Assembly (NCBI RefSeq): GCF_007004725.1
Contig: NZ_ML660167.1
Location: 124,001 to 188,000 of the forward strand
Length of the DNA stretch: 64,000 nt
Reading direction: 5' to 3'
Source of the DNA: Aliikangiella coralliicola
Lineage (GTDB): Bacteria; Pseudomonadota; Gammaproteobacteria; Enterobacterales; Kangiellaceae
Shown here: one piece after another, positions 18,581 through 27,245 of the stretch
How positions within the stretch are numbered: the stretch's first letter is position 1
Layout: each line of letters starts with the position of its first letter
Program-made: the position numbers and the translations under genes
Notes under the pieces: generated by a model
The model's input: only the letters and a program-made list of their open reading frames with translations
Databases searched by the model: none
What the model was told of the DNA's origin: nothing

Positions 18581-19083
18581 AAAATTCTAAATTAACCGGT
18601 CGTCTGAAAAGAATGGAGCATCTTGAGGGACTGCATAAGCGGAAAGGACTCAACCTGGTTTCGTTGATGGATATTTTTACCATATTAGTCTTTTTCTTAT
18701 TGGTGAGTTCAGGGACCCAACAGTTACCGAATAGTAAAGATATGAAGCTACCCCTTTCTGTAGCAGATAAAACGCCGAAAGAGACATTGGTTATCGCGAT
18801 CACGAAAGAGGATATTTTAGTTCAGGGTAAAAAAGTTGCTGCGATTTCTCAAGTCCTGGAAAGTAACGATGCGGTTATCATTGCATTAGAAGAAGAACTA
18901 AAATTTAGAAGTTCAAACAGCTTACTGGCGCAGACAGATAATTCGGCAGGACGTGCTGTGACAATCATGGGAGATGAAAATATTTCTTATCAATTACTAA
19001 GAAAAATTTTAGCAACTTGTCGGCAAGCGAATTACACTCGAATCGCATTCGCAGCATTTCAGGCTGCAAAATCTAAGGGCTAA
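18577..19083 (+). CDS. ExbD/TolR-family protein with conserved membrane aspartate
   Basis: A 168-residue second ExbD-like protein. Its N-terminal helix (about 28-48) reads NLVSLMDIFTILVFFLLV and keeps the Asp expected for proton transfer. The periplasmic domain includes LPLSVADKTPKETLVIAIT and ends with a helix-strand pair. A cluster of basic residues (GRLKRMEHLEGLHKRKG) precedes the membrane helix and sits in the cytoplasm. The two different ExbD proteins plus one ExbB resemble the TolQ-TolR-TolR make-up of the Myxococcus AglRQS motor. The ATG overlaps the end of the previous gene by four bases. Confidence 0.9.
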   Translation: MKNSKLTGRLKRMEHLEGLHKRKGLNLVSLMDIFTILVFFLLVSSGTQQLPNSKDMKLPLSVADKTPKETLVIAITKEDILVQGKKVAAISQVLESNDAVIIALEEELKFRSSNSLLAQTDNSAGRAVTIMGDENISYQLLRKILATCRQANYTRIAFAAFQAAKSKG

Positions 19084-19088
19084 CTTTG

Positions 19089-20036
19089 ATGACCGCAATG
19101 ACTTATCAAAATTTATCCCTGGCATGGCATCCCGAAAACAAGAGGGACAGGCGCTACACCATTTTTTCAATAGGAGTTCTGGCGCTATTTGTCAGTGTTG
19201 GCTTATTTTTCGGTTCAATCGAAGTGCCGGAAGAGCCGAGAAAAGAACGTGTCGAAGTACCTGAGCGTATTGCTAATTTCATTCTTGAAAAGCCAAAGCC
19301 TCAGCCAAAGCCCAAGGAAATAGAAGAACCGAAACCGATCCCTAAGCCGAAACCAAAAGTAAAAAGAAAGCGACCGGAAAAAGAAATTGAGCTAACCGAA
19401 ACTCAAAAAGTTGCACGTAAGAAAGCTGAAGAAAGTGGTTTGTTAGCGCTAAGCGATGAGTTATCAGATTTAATCGATACTTCGAGTATTGATTCTATGG
19501 TTGGTAAAAAGCTGAATAAGAATAATCAAGTTACAAAAGTTGCCTCTGCTGATACCAGTTTGCTGACGGCTGACGCTTCCAAAGGAAGTGACGGTGTTAA
19601 CAGTGGCGAAATTCTGTCGCGCTCAAGTGGCGGTGTCAAACTCGATGCTCAGCAACGCAAAATTGCGCAACAGTTATTAACCGCGCGAGCGAGTAGCGGG
19701 AAAGGAAAAGCAGTCGATAAGTCTGATTCGAAACCACGTATTGGCAATTATCGTTCTGAAGAAGATATCGCCTATGTAATGGATCAAAATAAAAGTAATT
19801 TACATACCATTTATCGACGAGCTCGTAGGAATAACCCTGGCATCAAAGGAAAAATTGTTCTTGAAATTACCATTTCACCAGCTGGAAAGGTACTTGATGT
19901 TATAGTCGCTTCAAGCGAGCTGAATGATCCCGGCCTTGAATCTCGCATTGTCGCCAGAATAAAACAGTTTAACTTTGGTGCCAAAAATGTGAAGACGGTA
20001 ACGGTCACTTATCCGGTTGAGTTTTTACCTTCATAG
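19089..20036 (+). CDS. TonB-like / AgmX-PglI C-terminal domain energy-coupling protein
   Basis: The ATG at 19089 is preferred over a TTG three bases upstream; it gives 315 residues. One transmembrane helix lies at about 24-42. A Pro/Lys/Glu-rich stretch at about 62-105 (KPKPQPKPKEIEEPKP) resembles the TonB periplasm-spanning region. A C-terminal domain from about 220 to the end contains V-M-D-Q-N-K-S-N-L-H-T-I-Y-R-R, GKIVLEITISPAGKV and the final V-T-V-T-Y-P-V-E-F. This matches the TonB-like AgmX/PglI C-terminal family. It is the last gene of the four-gene motor operon and probably transmits motor force to an envelope partner that is not encoded nearby. Confidence 0.85.
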   Translation: MTAMTYQNLSLAWHPENKRDRRYTIFSIGVLALFVSVGLFFGSIEVPEEPRKERVEVPERIANFILEKPKPQPKPKEIEEPKPIPKPKPKVKRKRPEKEIELTETQKVARKKAEESGLLALSDELSDLIDTSSIDSMVGKKLNKNNQVTKVASADTSLLTADASKGSDGVNSGEILSRSSGGVKLDAQQRKIAQQLLTARASSGKGKAVDKSDSKPRIGNYRSEEDIAYVMDQNKSNLHTIYRRARRNNPGIKGKIVLEITISPAGKVLDVIVASSELNDPGLESRIVARIKQFNFGAKNVKTVTVTYPVEFLPS

Positions 20037-20061
20037 GTTTGCAGAGGGATTGCTGTAAATA

Positions 20062-20094
20062 AGTCTCCCGCATATGTAGAAGAAGCGGGGGACT
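20062..20094 (+). terminator. possible hairpin after motor operon
   Basis: A 10-bp stem with one mismatch (agtctcccgc at 20062-20071 against gcgggggact at 20085-20094) and a 13-base loop lies between the convergent TonB-like gene and the minus-strand membrane-protein gene. There is no run of T on either side, so it is not a textbook intrinsic terminator. Confidence 0.35.
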
Positions 20095-20182
20095 ACCTCT
20101 GGTTGTGCGAATACGCCAATGACTGTGGTGTTTATTAATACCAGGATTAATGCCTATCGATAGCAGAAAAATTGACAAGGCA

Positions 20183-21190
20183 TCAATCAATAACTTCTAT
20201 TTTTAAGTCTTCCATAATTTTTAGCTGTAATGGTGACTGACTTTTAATATGCTCATAGGCCCGATCTTCTAATCCGGGAAATTGCCTTGAATCATAATAA
20301 ACAGAAACATAAACAGGCTGGGGAAAGTCCTGGGTAAATTGAAAAACAATCGTGCGAAAGCCGGTGTCAGTTTCTTCTGTTCCACCATTTAAATTGCGTG
20401 AAATATTAATTTCTCGTTCGATCTCTACTGGAATGCCACTAATGGTTTCTCCGGTTCTTATCGAACTCGGCAAATCAAATACCTGTTTTCCAATAGACCG
20501 GCCTGGAAGTTTGACGACTATCATGACCAAAATAAATATTGCGATATTTATCGCGACTAACTTGCCAATACTTAACCCCCAGGGTTTGAGCATCGCTTGA
20601 AAAGCATCGAGTGTCGACAGGGAAGAATTGAAACCAGAGACTCCCAGCTCAATGACGATGGGATAAGCTAACGTATGTAATACTCCGACCAAAGGAAGTA
20701 ACATTGCAAGCCCGACTAGGAATGAAGAGAGCAATGACATCGCAGAAAATGATTCGACGGTAGAACCTAACCGATCAGTGCCTTTGTCACGTTTGAATTG
20801 TGTCTTGGTAAATAGTGTAGAAAAACTATAATTATAGCTGTCGCTAGAGTCTGAGTATTCAATGGGAGGAGACTTCAGATTATCAGGGGAAACATATAGC
20901 CCTTTGTTTTTTGATTTTTCACCAATATATATAAGCGTGTGAGTTTCGCCATGAAAAGCTAATGAAGCTGCTTGAAATATATGACCAAAGGTAGCAAAGA
21001 ATGAAAAGTAGGTGAAGAAGAAGGCAATGACTAACACGCCCAAATAATCGACGGTGTCATAATTTTTAAACCACCAGATAGCTAGTTTGAGCTGTCCTAT
21101 CTGATAAACGCTCCGCAGGAAGAGTTCTATCAACAGTAGTGGAGCGAGAACCAGAAAAGCATCTTTTAAATAAGTGTAAACGTTGGACAT
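20183..21190 (-). CDS. polytopic membrane protein of unknown function
   Basis: A 335-residue protein with four or five predicted transmembrane helices: about 10-30, 48-72, 148-185 (one or two helices, FLVGLAMLLPLVGVLHTLAY) and 205-228 (INIAIFILVMIVVKLPG). Between helices 2 and 3 is a loop of about 75 mainly polar residues. The C-terminal 100 residues are soluble, with VYVSVYYDSRQFPGLEDRAY. I do not recognise the family. It is the last gene of a three-gene minus-strand run; its ATG follows the previous stop by nine bases, so expression is coupled. A membrane immunity protein or a transport component would both fit. Neither is supported by a diagnostic motif. Confidence 0.75.
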   Translation of the reverse strand: MSNVYTYLKDAFLVLAPLLLIELFLRSVYQIGQLKLAIWWFKNYDTVDYLGVLVIAFFFTYFSFFATFGHIFQAASLAFHGETHTLIYIGEKSKNKGLYVSPDNLKSPPIEYSDSSDSYNYSFSTLFTKTQFKRDKGTDRLGSTVESFSAMSLLSSFLVGLAMLLPLVGVLHTLAYPIVIELGVSGFNSSLSTLDAFQAMLKPWGLSIGKLVAINIAIFILVMIVVKLPGRSIGKQVFDLPSSIRTGETISGIPVEIEREINISRNLNGGTEETDTGFRTIVFQFTQDFPQPVYVSVYYDSRQFPGLEDRAYEHIKSQSPLQLKIMEDLKIEVID

Positions 21191-21199
21191 GATAAGAAT

Positions 21200-22126
21200 T
21201 TATCGAATCATCACCCACTGATTATTTTTATCGAGGAAAAACATAAATTTATAGAGATGGAATAAACGACTTTTAGGATCATAGTAAAAAATAGGTTGTG
21301 CATTAAGGTAATTCTTTATTCGCGCTAGCTTTCCATTTGCTGACACTTCAAAAGTCATCCCATCTAAAAATAGATCATTTAACTCAAGGGAAACATTTTG
21401 CATATCTTCCCCAGTACTTAATTTCTTTTGACCTTCTTCTTCGTTGGATAGTCCATAGGCTATCGCTATTTCTTTTGCTCTGACACGATACAGACTCTTC
21501 AGTTTGCCTAAATCTTTTGCTTTTAAAGTTGAATGAATATTCTTATACACTTCTAGCAGTGAATTAAAATTTTCCTTGTTATTTTCGATTTGTTGACCAT
21601 CCTGCCATGCCCATTTTGGAAAAGGCGATTTAATCTGTGTCGTTATTTCTACAGATGCACTTTTTTCTTCGGTTAAAACCACTTTTGGCGTAGTTTGCTC
21701 ATTTTTAATATGATCATCCAGTTGGGCAATTACCCCGGCTTCGGTCAATTTTAAAGTCGCCGAAACTAATTGACGCTTACTGTTGTTTTTCGATAAATCT
21801 TGTTCGAACAAAGTAATCGTCGCATATGCGCCATTTTCATATTCTGAAGTTTGATCGCCGCTCTGTTCATCGTATGGCAAAAATATGTTGAGACTTAAAT
21901 TGTTGAGGCCATCAATTATTGATTCAGGAGTTGGAACCTCTACCGTCAGTTGTCCTTTTGTGTAATCGAAATAAACGGGAATGTCGTTGACTCGAACATC
22001 CACACCGACATTGTGCAAGTCAACATCAACACCATAAAAAGGAGCAGCATTTACTGTACTAGACATAATTAAACCTTTGACGATTAATAACAAAAACCAT
22101 TTACTTGTATTTAAAAAATTTTTCAT
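21200..22126 (-). CDS. exported protein of unknown function
   Basis: A 308-residue protein with an N-terminal signal peptide (hydrophobic F-L-L-L-I-V-K-G-L-I, probable cleavage after V-N-A near residue 27). The mature N-terminus is FYGVDVDLHNVGVDVRVNDI, a beta-rich segment. A second half of alternating helix and strand (about 170-290) includes W-A-W-Q-D-G-Q-Q-I and ends with a compact domain containing R-I-K-N-Y-L-N-A-Q-P-I-F-Y-Y-D. It should be periplasmic or surface-exposed. There is no lipobox and no known enzymatic motif that I recognise. It sits five bases after the large gene upstream and nine bases before the membrane-protein gene, so the three act as one unit. Confidence 0.75.
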   Translation of the reverse strand: MKNFLNTSKWFLLLIVKGLIMSSTVNAAPFYGVDVDLHNVGVDVRVNDIPVYFDYTKGQLTVEVPTPESIIDGLNNLSLNIFLPYDEQSGDQTSEYENGAYATITLFEQDLSKNNSKRQLVSATLKLTEAGVIAQLDDHIKNEQTTPKVVLTEEKSASVEITTQIKSPFPKWAWQDGQQIENNKENFNSLLEVYKNIHSTLKAKDLGKLKSLYRVRAKEIAIAYGLSNEEEGQKKLSTGEDMQNVSLELNDLFLDGMTFEVSANGKLARIKNYLNAQPIFYYDPKSRLFHLYKFMFFLDKNNQWVMIR

Positions 22127-22131
22127 AGCTG

Positions 22132-24273
22132 TTAAAACTTAATGATGTAGTGGCGGTTGGCCGACTGTGTTGCTGGACTTCCCGCCGCAGTCGCAGTATC
22201 CGCTGGTGCCTCTTCATCGGCATCTGGTTCAATCCAGGTAAATTCTGTCGTTGTCGACTCTTCTGCCTGGTCAGGAACCTTGCCTAAGGCTTTAGCCATC
22301 GGGTTACCGCCTGTAACCGACTTCTCTAATTTTTCATATTTAGTAAAATAAACAATCAATCCATTAAACAAAAAACGAGAATACCAATAATAACCAACAT
22401 CATCTCTTTCTATAATTATCTTTCCAACAAAACCCGTCTTTATTCCTGCCTTATAGCTTTTCTCAAACTTAATGACCCAAATATGACCTTTAGCGCCGAC
22501 GACTCCTTCAAATTTAAACTCCATCGCGATAGCTTGCTCAGACTTACAGCTAGCATTATCTTTGCCATTTTCACCGCTCGTAGAAAAGTTAATTGTTACT
22601 TTACTTTCAATGCTAAAAACCAGTTGAATATCTGCTTTAAGGCTGGCGACGCTCTTATCACTTCCTACACCTTTTAACGCCGCTTCTAACACAGATGCTA
22701 TAGGCCTGCCTGCAGGATGTGTCTTGACCGCTTTTAGTAGTACAGGAAAAACATCAATGCTACCTTTCATTCCTATCAAGGGATCAGCAGATAAACTCAG
22801 ATCGTAGCTGCTGACCACTTCAGGACTACTTTTGTCTTCTTTCAATTCTGTTTCGTATTTGATACCAAGGTTAGGCCAGAATATTTCAAGCTTTAATGGT
22901 GCGTCATCTCCCATATAGGTTAGAAACCGATCAACTTTTCTTCTTACGTAGTTGAGTCTCTGCAATATATCATCAATACCGTTTTTATATTCTAAGGTTA
23001 AATCCCTTTTTTCTTCATCATAAAAGAATTCCATTTTTCCGGAAAACTTACCTGCCTTGCTACTATGTTCATTACTGACAACACCAGTACTGTTAGCTTC
23101 TCTTTTAGATTCTTTGCCCCCGAAAGAGTAAGCTATATTTGCATTCCATTTAACTTTTGGAAAAACATTCACTTCGACAGAGGCGGGAGAGTATCTCTCA
23201 CAAGCACTTGCCGCTATTTTGTAGGTTGATGGTTTTATTGAAGGCAACCACAAATACCGCAACGGGTTAGTAACGGGTTCGCAAGATAAATGATAAGTAT
23301 TCTCTAACGAGCCTTTAACCGTTTTTGCGGGGGCTGGATGTATTGTTGAACTTGAAGAAGTATGAGTTGAGCAAGCGCTATCAACCTCTAGCTTAGCTTT
23401 AATTTTTTCAAATCCACGTTTAGCCGTTTCACTGGCTACAACATCTAAACTTAAAATTCCTGCCGTTTTCTCGATAACCTCCTGCTTGCGACCATCGTGG
23501 GCACAAGAAACTGTAAACTTAGTCAGTTTGCATACCGGCTCTTCTTGTTTTTGTTCTTCTGCAGCGGTTTCAGAAGTTGCTTCGGTCGCGTGGGGACCTA
23601 AATCGACAGGCGTCGTTTTTGTTTCAACAAAATTATCTTTCGATGCGGGTTTATTGGCTTCTTCTTCCACTGCAATAATGATATCGCCATTGACAAGTGC
23701 ATTGCTTAAATTTTGCTTTGGGGATTCTGTGTAAGCAAAACCACCGGCATTGGCACCGGTTGAATGCTCAGGCAAGTCTAGCGATTCTTCTAATTCACTC
23801 AGTTGCTTATCGGACAAATTTAGATTTTCTATGAATGTGTTTGCATCTGCGACTGAATTGAACGATTTGGTTTCCGAAGGAGAACTAATGAGAGTATTTG
23901 CAGCTGGTATAAACTGATAGCTAATACCATAGGGCGTTTTAAATTGGCGTTCCGATGAGGAAGGGTGAAAAACATCATCTGCTTTGATCGAAAATACCTG
24001 GATGTGACCATTGATTAAACAGTAAGCGATATATTCCTCTATCGCTGACCAGGGGTGAGCATTGCGCCAACCTTCATATCCAAAACCAAGGCAAGAACTC
24101 GCGAGCTGATGCCAGAAACCAGTCATTACATTGAGGTTTTGAACAAAATGCAGGGTAGCAAAGTCATCCCAAAAATATTTAGGTGTAAGTGACTGAGATA
24201 ATGTTTCTCGACCGGGGATACGAAATACGAAAAACTGGCCGTTTTCGGCTTTGACAATTTGTGAATTGAACAT
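22132..24273 (-). CDS. large unrecognised protein, candidate T6SS cargo
   Basis: A 713-residue protein without signal peptide or convincing membrane helix. The N-terminal 125 residues form an apparently globular domain with E-Y-I-A-Y-C-L-I-N-G-H-I-Q-V-F-S. A low-complexity acidic linker (about 195-245) follows. A short Cys/His-bearing segment at about 247-305 contains KFTVSCAHDGRKQ and, later, A-C-S-T-H. The remaining 400 residues are beta-rich, with repeated Val/Ile/Thr strands and an Ala/Pro/Thr-rich C-terminal tail. I do not recognise it. It heads a three-gene minus-strand operon inside a T6SS neighbourhood and lacks a secretion signal, so an effector carried by Hcp or VgrG is a possible but unproven role. 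Confidence 0.75.
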   Translation of the reverse strand: MFNSQIVKAENGQFFVFRIPGRETLSQSLTPKYFWDDFATLHFVQNLNVMTGFWHQLASSCLGFGYEGWRNAHPWSAIEEYIAYCLINGHIQVFSIKADDVFHPSSSERQFKTPYGISYQFIPAANTLISSPSETKSFNSVADANTFIENLNLSDKQLSELEESLDLPEHSTGANAGGFAYTESPKQNLSNALVNGDIIIAVEEEANKPASKDNFVETKTTPVDLGPHATEATSETAAEEQKQEEPVCKLTKFTVSCAHDGRKQEVIEKTAGILSLDVVASETAKRGFEKIKAKLEVDSACSTHTSSSSTIHPAPAKTVKGSLENTYHLSCEPVTNPLRYLWLPSIKPSTYKIAASACERYSPASVEVNVFPKVKWNANIAYSFGGKESKREANSTGVVSNEHSSKAGKFSGKMEFFYDEEKRDLTLEYKNGIDDILQRLNYVRRKVDRFLTYMGDDAPLKLEIFWPNLGIKYETELKEDKSSPEVVSSYDLSLSADPLIGMKGSIDVFPVLLKAVKTHPAGRPIASVLEAALKGVGSDKSVASLKADIQLVFSIESKVTINFSTSGENGKDNASCKSEQAIAMEFKFEGVVGAKGHIWVIKFEKSYKAGIKTGFVGKIIIERDDVGYYWYSRFLFNGLIVYFTKYEKLEKSVTGGNPMAKALGKVPDQAEESTTTEFTWIEPDADEEAPADTATAAGSPATQSANRHYIIKF

Positions 24274-24657
24274 CGTGCTGCGAAATGATCCCTCTTATGC
24301 ATTAATTCTTGTCTTTGACTGGTATTATACTCATGCATTTAACTGAATTGAACGATTTTCATCTTCAATTAGATTACTGACCACATTTTGTGAACAGTTA
24401 CTCAATAGTTGTGAGTTTGAGAGTAATAGTTTAGTCTTTTTTAGCTTATCATATCGGAGCAGAAAAATGGGCCTGACTGATGCTTCACAAATAATGTTCC
24501 ATATGGACTAGAAAATAGCTGGCTTTATAGTGGATATGCTCGAACAATAGATTATTCATAGGTGAGAGTAAAAAGTAAGCAGGCTTTAGTAACTAGTTGT
24601 TGAAATATTTTTGTAAAACTGTCAACAAAATCAATACGCATTAAGGATGCAGACTGC
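24274..24657. promoter_or_regulatory. divergent intergenic region
   Basis: A 384-base AT-rich spacer separates the unknown minus-strand operon from the ketoacyl-synthase-like gene and must contain the promoters of both. I see no clear -35/-10 pair, operator palindrome or RNA. An AAGGA ribosome-binding sequence at about 24642-24646 serves the GTG at 24658. Confidence 0.4.
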
Positions 24658-25713
24658 GTGAAAAACAAAACTCAGATTTTTATTCTCGGTGCCGGAATGA
24701 TTACTCCTGTCGGTATCGATTCGAATATGACTATTGCTTCAATCCAGGCAGGTATTAGCAAAATTGAAGTGACTGCTGAGCATGATTGTTATGCGGAACC
24801 TTTCAAATTGGCCACTGTGCCAGAAGATGCACTGCCACCACTGAATGATAAATTAAATGCGCAAGGATTAACCAGCCGATACCGCAGGTTATTGCGCCTC
24901 GCGTCACCAGCTTTAATTGAAGTAATGCAGTCATACTCTGAAGATGAACCACTCCCTCTTTTTCTCGCCGGCCCAGAAACATTACCAGGTAGGGCATCGG
25001 TTTTACAACGCTCTTTTATTGAGCGATTGAGTATTCAAACAGGTGTTAAATTTAATCAACAATTGAGTCGAATTTTTTCAACCGGCAGAGCTGGTGGGTT
25101 TCAAGCAATCGACATGGTATTTCGGTATTTCGAAGCGACCGGTGCTGATTATGCACTGGTAGGTGGATTGGATACTCATCTTGATTTACATTTATTGGGT
25201 ACTTTGGATCGAGAAAGTCGCATTCTCACAGATGATCGTAAAGATGGATTTATCCCAGGTGAAGCTGCTGGTTTTTTATTGTTAGTCTCAGAAAATGCGC
25301 GCCAACGAATGGGAAATGTATCGCTTCCTGAGCTATTTATGCCTGGCTTTGGGAATGAATCAGGACATCGTTATAGTGAGCAACCCTACACCGGTGATGG
25401 GTTGAGTGAAGCTGTTCGATTGGCTGTTCTGAGTGCGAAAGGGCGACGTGTCAGTACAATTTTTTCAAGCCTTAATGGAGAACATTTCGGCGCCAAAGAA
25501 TACGGCGTTGCTATCACTCGAAATAGCGATACGATTTCTGAAAACATAAATTTAGAACACCCGGCAGATTGTTTTGGCGACATTGGCGCAGCTTTTGTTC
25601 CTGTTTTGAGTAGTTTGGCGATTCACCAACACATTAACAGTAAGCACAATCAGAGTTCGTTACTTTATTGTTCGTCTGAGGGAGCTCTAAGGGGCGCAAT
25701 GCTAATTGCATAA
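24658..25713 (+). CDS. beta-ketoacyl-synthase-like protein without catalytic residues (T6SS-associated)
   Basis: A 351-residue thiolase-fold protein starting at GTG with an AAGGA upstream. Ketoacyl-synthase landmarks are ILGAGMITPVG at the N-terminus, A-G-G-F-Q-A-I near 145-151, ADYALVGGLDTHLD near 163-176, and DDRKDGFIPGEAAGFLLL near 195-212. The nucleophile position reads I-F-S-T-G-R, with Phe140 where active enzymes have Cys. The first catalytic His region reads SLNGEHFG, and the second reads C-F-G-D-I-G-A-A where G-H is expected. It therefore cannot be an ordinary condensing enzyme. Similar 3-oxoacyl-synthase-like proteins occur in T6SS clusters with DUF2169 and DUF4150 genes, and here it precedes a nuclease-type toxin gene. 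A structural or adaptor role in effector loading is inferred. Confidence 0.83.
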   Translation: MKNKTQIFILGAGMITPVGIDSNMTIASIQAGISKIEVTAEHDCYAEPFKLATVPEDALPPLNDKLNAQGLTSRYRRLLRLASPALIEVMQSYSEDEPLPLFLAGPETLPGRASVLQRSFIERLSIQTGVKFNQQLSRIFSTGRAGGFQAIDMVFRYFEATGADYALVGGLDTHLDLHLLGTLDRESRILTDDRKDGFIPGEAAGFLLLVSENARQRMGNVSLPELFMPGFGNESGHRYSEQPYTGDGLSEAVRLAVLSAKGRRVSTIFSSLNGEHFGAKEYGVAITRNSDTISENINLEHPADCFGDIGAAFVPVLSSLAIHQHINSKHNQSSLLYCSSEGALRGAMLIA

Positions 25714-25729
25714 CAGTGATTAATCACTG
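25714..25729. promoter_or_regulatory. 16-bp perfect palindrome in front of toxin gene
   Basis: The sequence cagtgattaatcactg is a perfect 16-bp palindrome beginning at the base after the stop codon of the ketoacyl-synthase-like gene and 67 bases before the nuclease gene. It could be a dimeric repressor site or a small mRNA hairpin (6-bp stem, 4-base loop). No T-run follows it, so it is not an obvious terminator. Confidence 0.4.
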
Positions 25730-25795
25730 AGTTTAAAACATCAAACTAACAATATCAGCTCGGGTTAATACAAATATTAAGATACGGAGAGAAAA

Positions 25796-26665
25796 ATGGC
25801 GGAGCTCGGCGAAAGTGCCTTAATGACAAAAATATTAGAACATAAGCACGACGATGAAACTTGCCCTTTTTGTCAGAAGAACGATGAAGTTGAGCAGGAT
25901 GGCGTGAGTAGTAAAGAGCAGGACTGGGATGATGACGAGCGAACCAGTGACGAGTATTGGACGAAAAAGATTGGCAATAATTCTGGGAAACTTGAAACCA
26001 ACATGGCGGCGAACGATGAGCCGAGGCCTACTGATTGGGAGTTACTACACCCAGTTTATGATTGTAAAGGTAAGGAAATTGATTTGCCTGATTCGCATAA
26101 GATTACGCCTAATCCGCATCATTTGATTCCTGGGAATGAATCGTTGAAAAAAGCAAAAGAGTTACTTGTGTGGATTTATGCTGATGCTGATGGAAGCCAA
26201 ATTGAGAGTGATATTAATTATGATGTAAACAATGCTCAAAATGGTATTTGGCTCCCAAGTAATAATTCCATGCGTGGCAATGATGACTGGAAATGCGAAA
26301 CTGTTAAAATTACTTATGCTAATGCTGCGCAGCCAGGTAGGGGGTGTTTTCATGATCGCCATACAAATTATTCGGAATTTGTTACTCGACTTCTCAACAA
26401 AATAGCGGACAAAATGGGACAAGAAGATTCTGTTTGTCAATATAACACTGAAGAAAGTGGTGAAAAACATAAACCGCCTTATGCTTTAGTACCGAGACTT
26501 AATGGGGTTTCACAACGCTTGAAAAGCTATCTTAAAAGTTTTAACCCTGATGGTTACCAGCCTCCGCTCTATACCTCAAAGTTGGTAGATATACGCGTCA
26601 AAATCATTAAAGATTTTGATGAGGGAAAAGTAGCAGCAATAAATTGTGATCAACACAAACTATAG
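25796..26665 (+). CDS. HNH/AHH-type nuclease, probable T6SS DNase effector
   Basis: A 289-residue protein with a short Cys motif C-P-F-C (residues 23-26), an acidic linker, and a nuclease core. The core reads T-P-N-P-H-H-L-I-P-G-N (His108-His109), then YDVNNAQNGIWLPSNNS (about 142-157) and a distal C-F-H-D-R-H-T-N-Y (His186, His189). The order H-H-L/I-x-P, Asn-rich loop with G-I-W-L-P, and distal H-x-x-H-x-x-Y is that of AHH/HNH-endonuclease VII toxins. No signal peptide is present, as expected for a T6SS-delivered toxin. A GGAGAG Shine-Dalgarno precedes the ATG. Two immunity-like genes follow directly. DNA cleavage is inferred from the motifs. Confidence 0.82.
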   Translation: MAELGESALMTKILEHKHDDETCPFCQKNDEVEQDGVSSKEQDWDDDERTSDEYWTKKIGNNSGKLETNMAANDEPRPTDWELLHPVYDCKGKEIDLPDSHKITPNPHHLIPGNESLKKAKELLVWIYADADGSQIESDINYDVNNAQNGIWLPSNNSMRGNDDWKCETVKITYANAAQPGRGCFHDRHTNYSEFVTRLLNKIADKMGQEDSVCQYNTEESGEKHKPPYALVPRLNGVSQRLKSYLKSFNPDGYQPPLYTSKLVDIRVKIIKDFDEGKVAAINCDQHKL

Positions 26666-26673
26666 GATTAAAC

Positions 26674-27243
26674 ATGTCAGAACATTTTATGCTTGAGTGC
26701 TATATGCCCATTGAATGGGATGATATGGCGTTATTAGAAGGCGTTTTTTTTGCTGGAGTTGGTTCATGGCGATTGGGACGGAGGTTTAAAAAGCAACCAC
26801 CTAATCCAGTAATTGTAGAAATAAGTCCAGGCTACCCGAACGATCTCAAGGAGATGTACTACAATGATGCAATCATCATAACAAAGCGTCTACTAGCTGC
26901 GTTACAAGAGGCTGGCGTCGATAACTTAGATGTTTATCCCTGCATTATTGTTAACGAGGATACTGGTTTTCGAACAGAAGATTATGTAGCGATTAACTTA
27001 ATTGGCCTGGTTAAAGCGGCGGATATTGCAAATTCGAAGGTAACGGGCGGAGACGGTGACCATTTATTGGATACTGATTTCGATGGTGTAGCAATCGATC
27101 CGAAAAAAGCGAAAGATTATCTTATGTTCAGGCTCGCCGAAAACACCAGCGCGATAGTGATCCATCGATCCGTCAAAGAACACCTAGTTAAAAAAGGATT
27201 TAATATGCTGACATACGTCGAACCAAAGGACTGGATTGGTTAA
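26674..27243 (+). CDS. Imm11-like immunity protein, copy 1
   Basis: A 189-residue cytoplasmic protein resembling the Imm11 (DUF1629/MXAN_0049) immunity family. It has a central helix I-T-K-R-L-L-A-A-L-Q-E-A-G-V with D-N-L-D-V-Y-P, then YVAINLIGLVKAADI, and a C-terminal block LMFRLAENTSAIVIHRSVKE that ends in G-F-N-M-L. It starts nine bases after the nuclease stop with an AGGA ribosome-binding site, so it is made with the toxin. The last 60 residues are identical to those of copy 2. It most likely binds and neutralises the nuclease; the pairing is inferred from position and family. Confidence 0.8.
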   Translation: MSEHFMLECYMPIEWDDMALLEGVFFAGVGSWRLGRRFKKQPPNPVIVEISPGYPNDLKEMYYNDAIIITKRLLAALQEAGVDNLDVYPCIIVNEDTGFRTEDYVAINLIGLVKAADIANSKVTGGDGDHLLDTDFDGVAIDPKKAKDYLMFRLAENTSAIVIHRSVKEHLVKKGFNMLTYVEPKDWIG

Positions 27244-27245
27244 TA

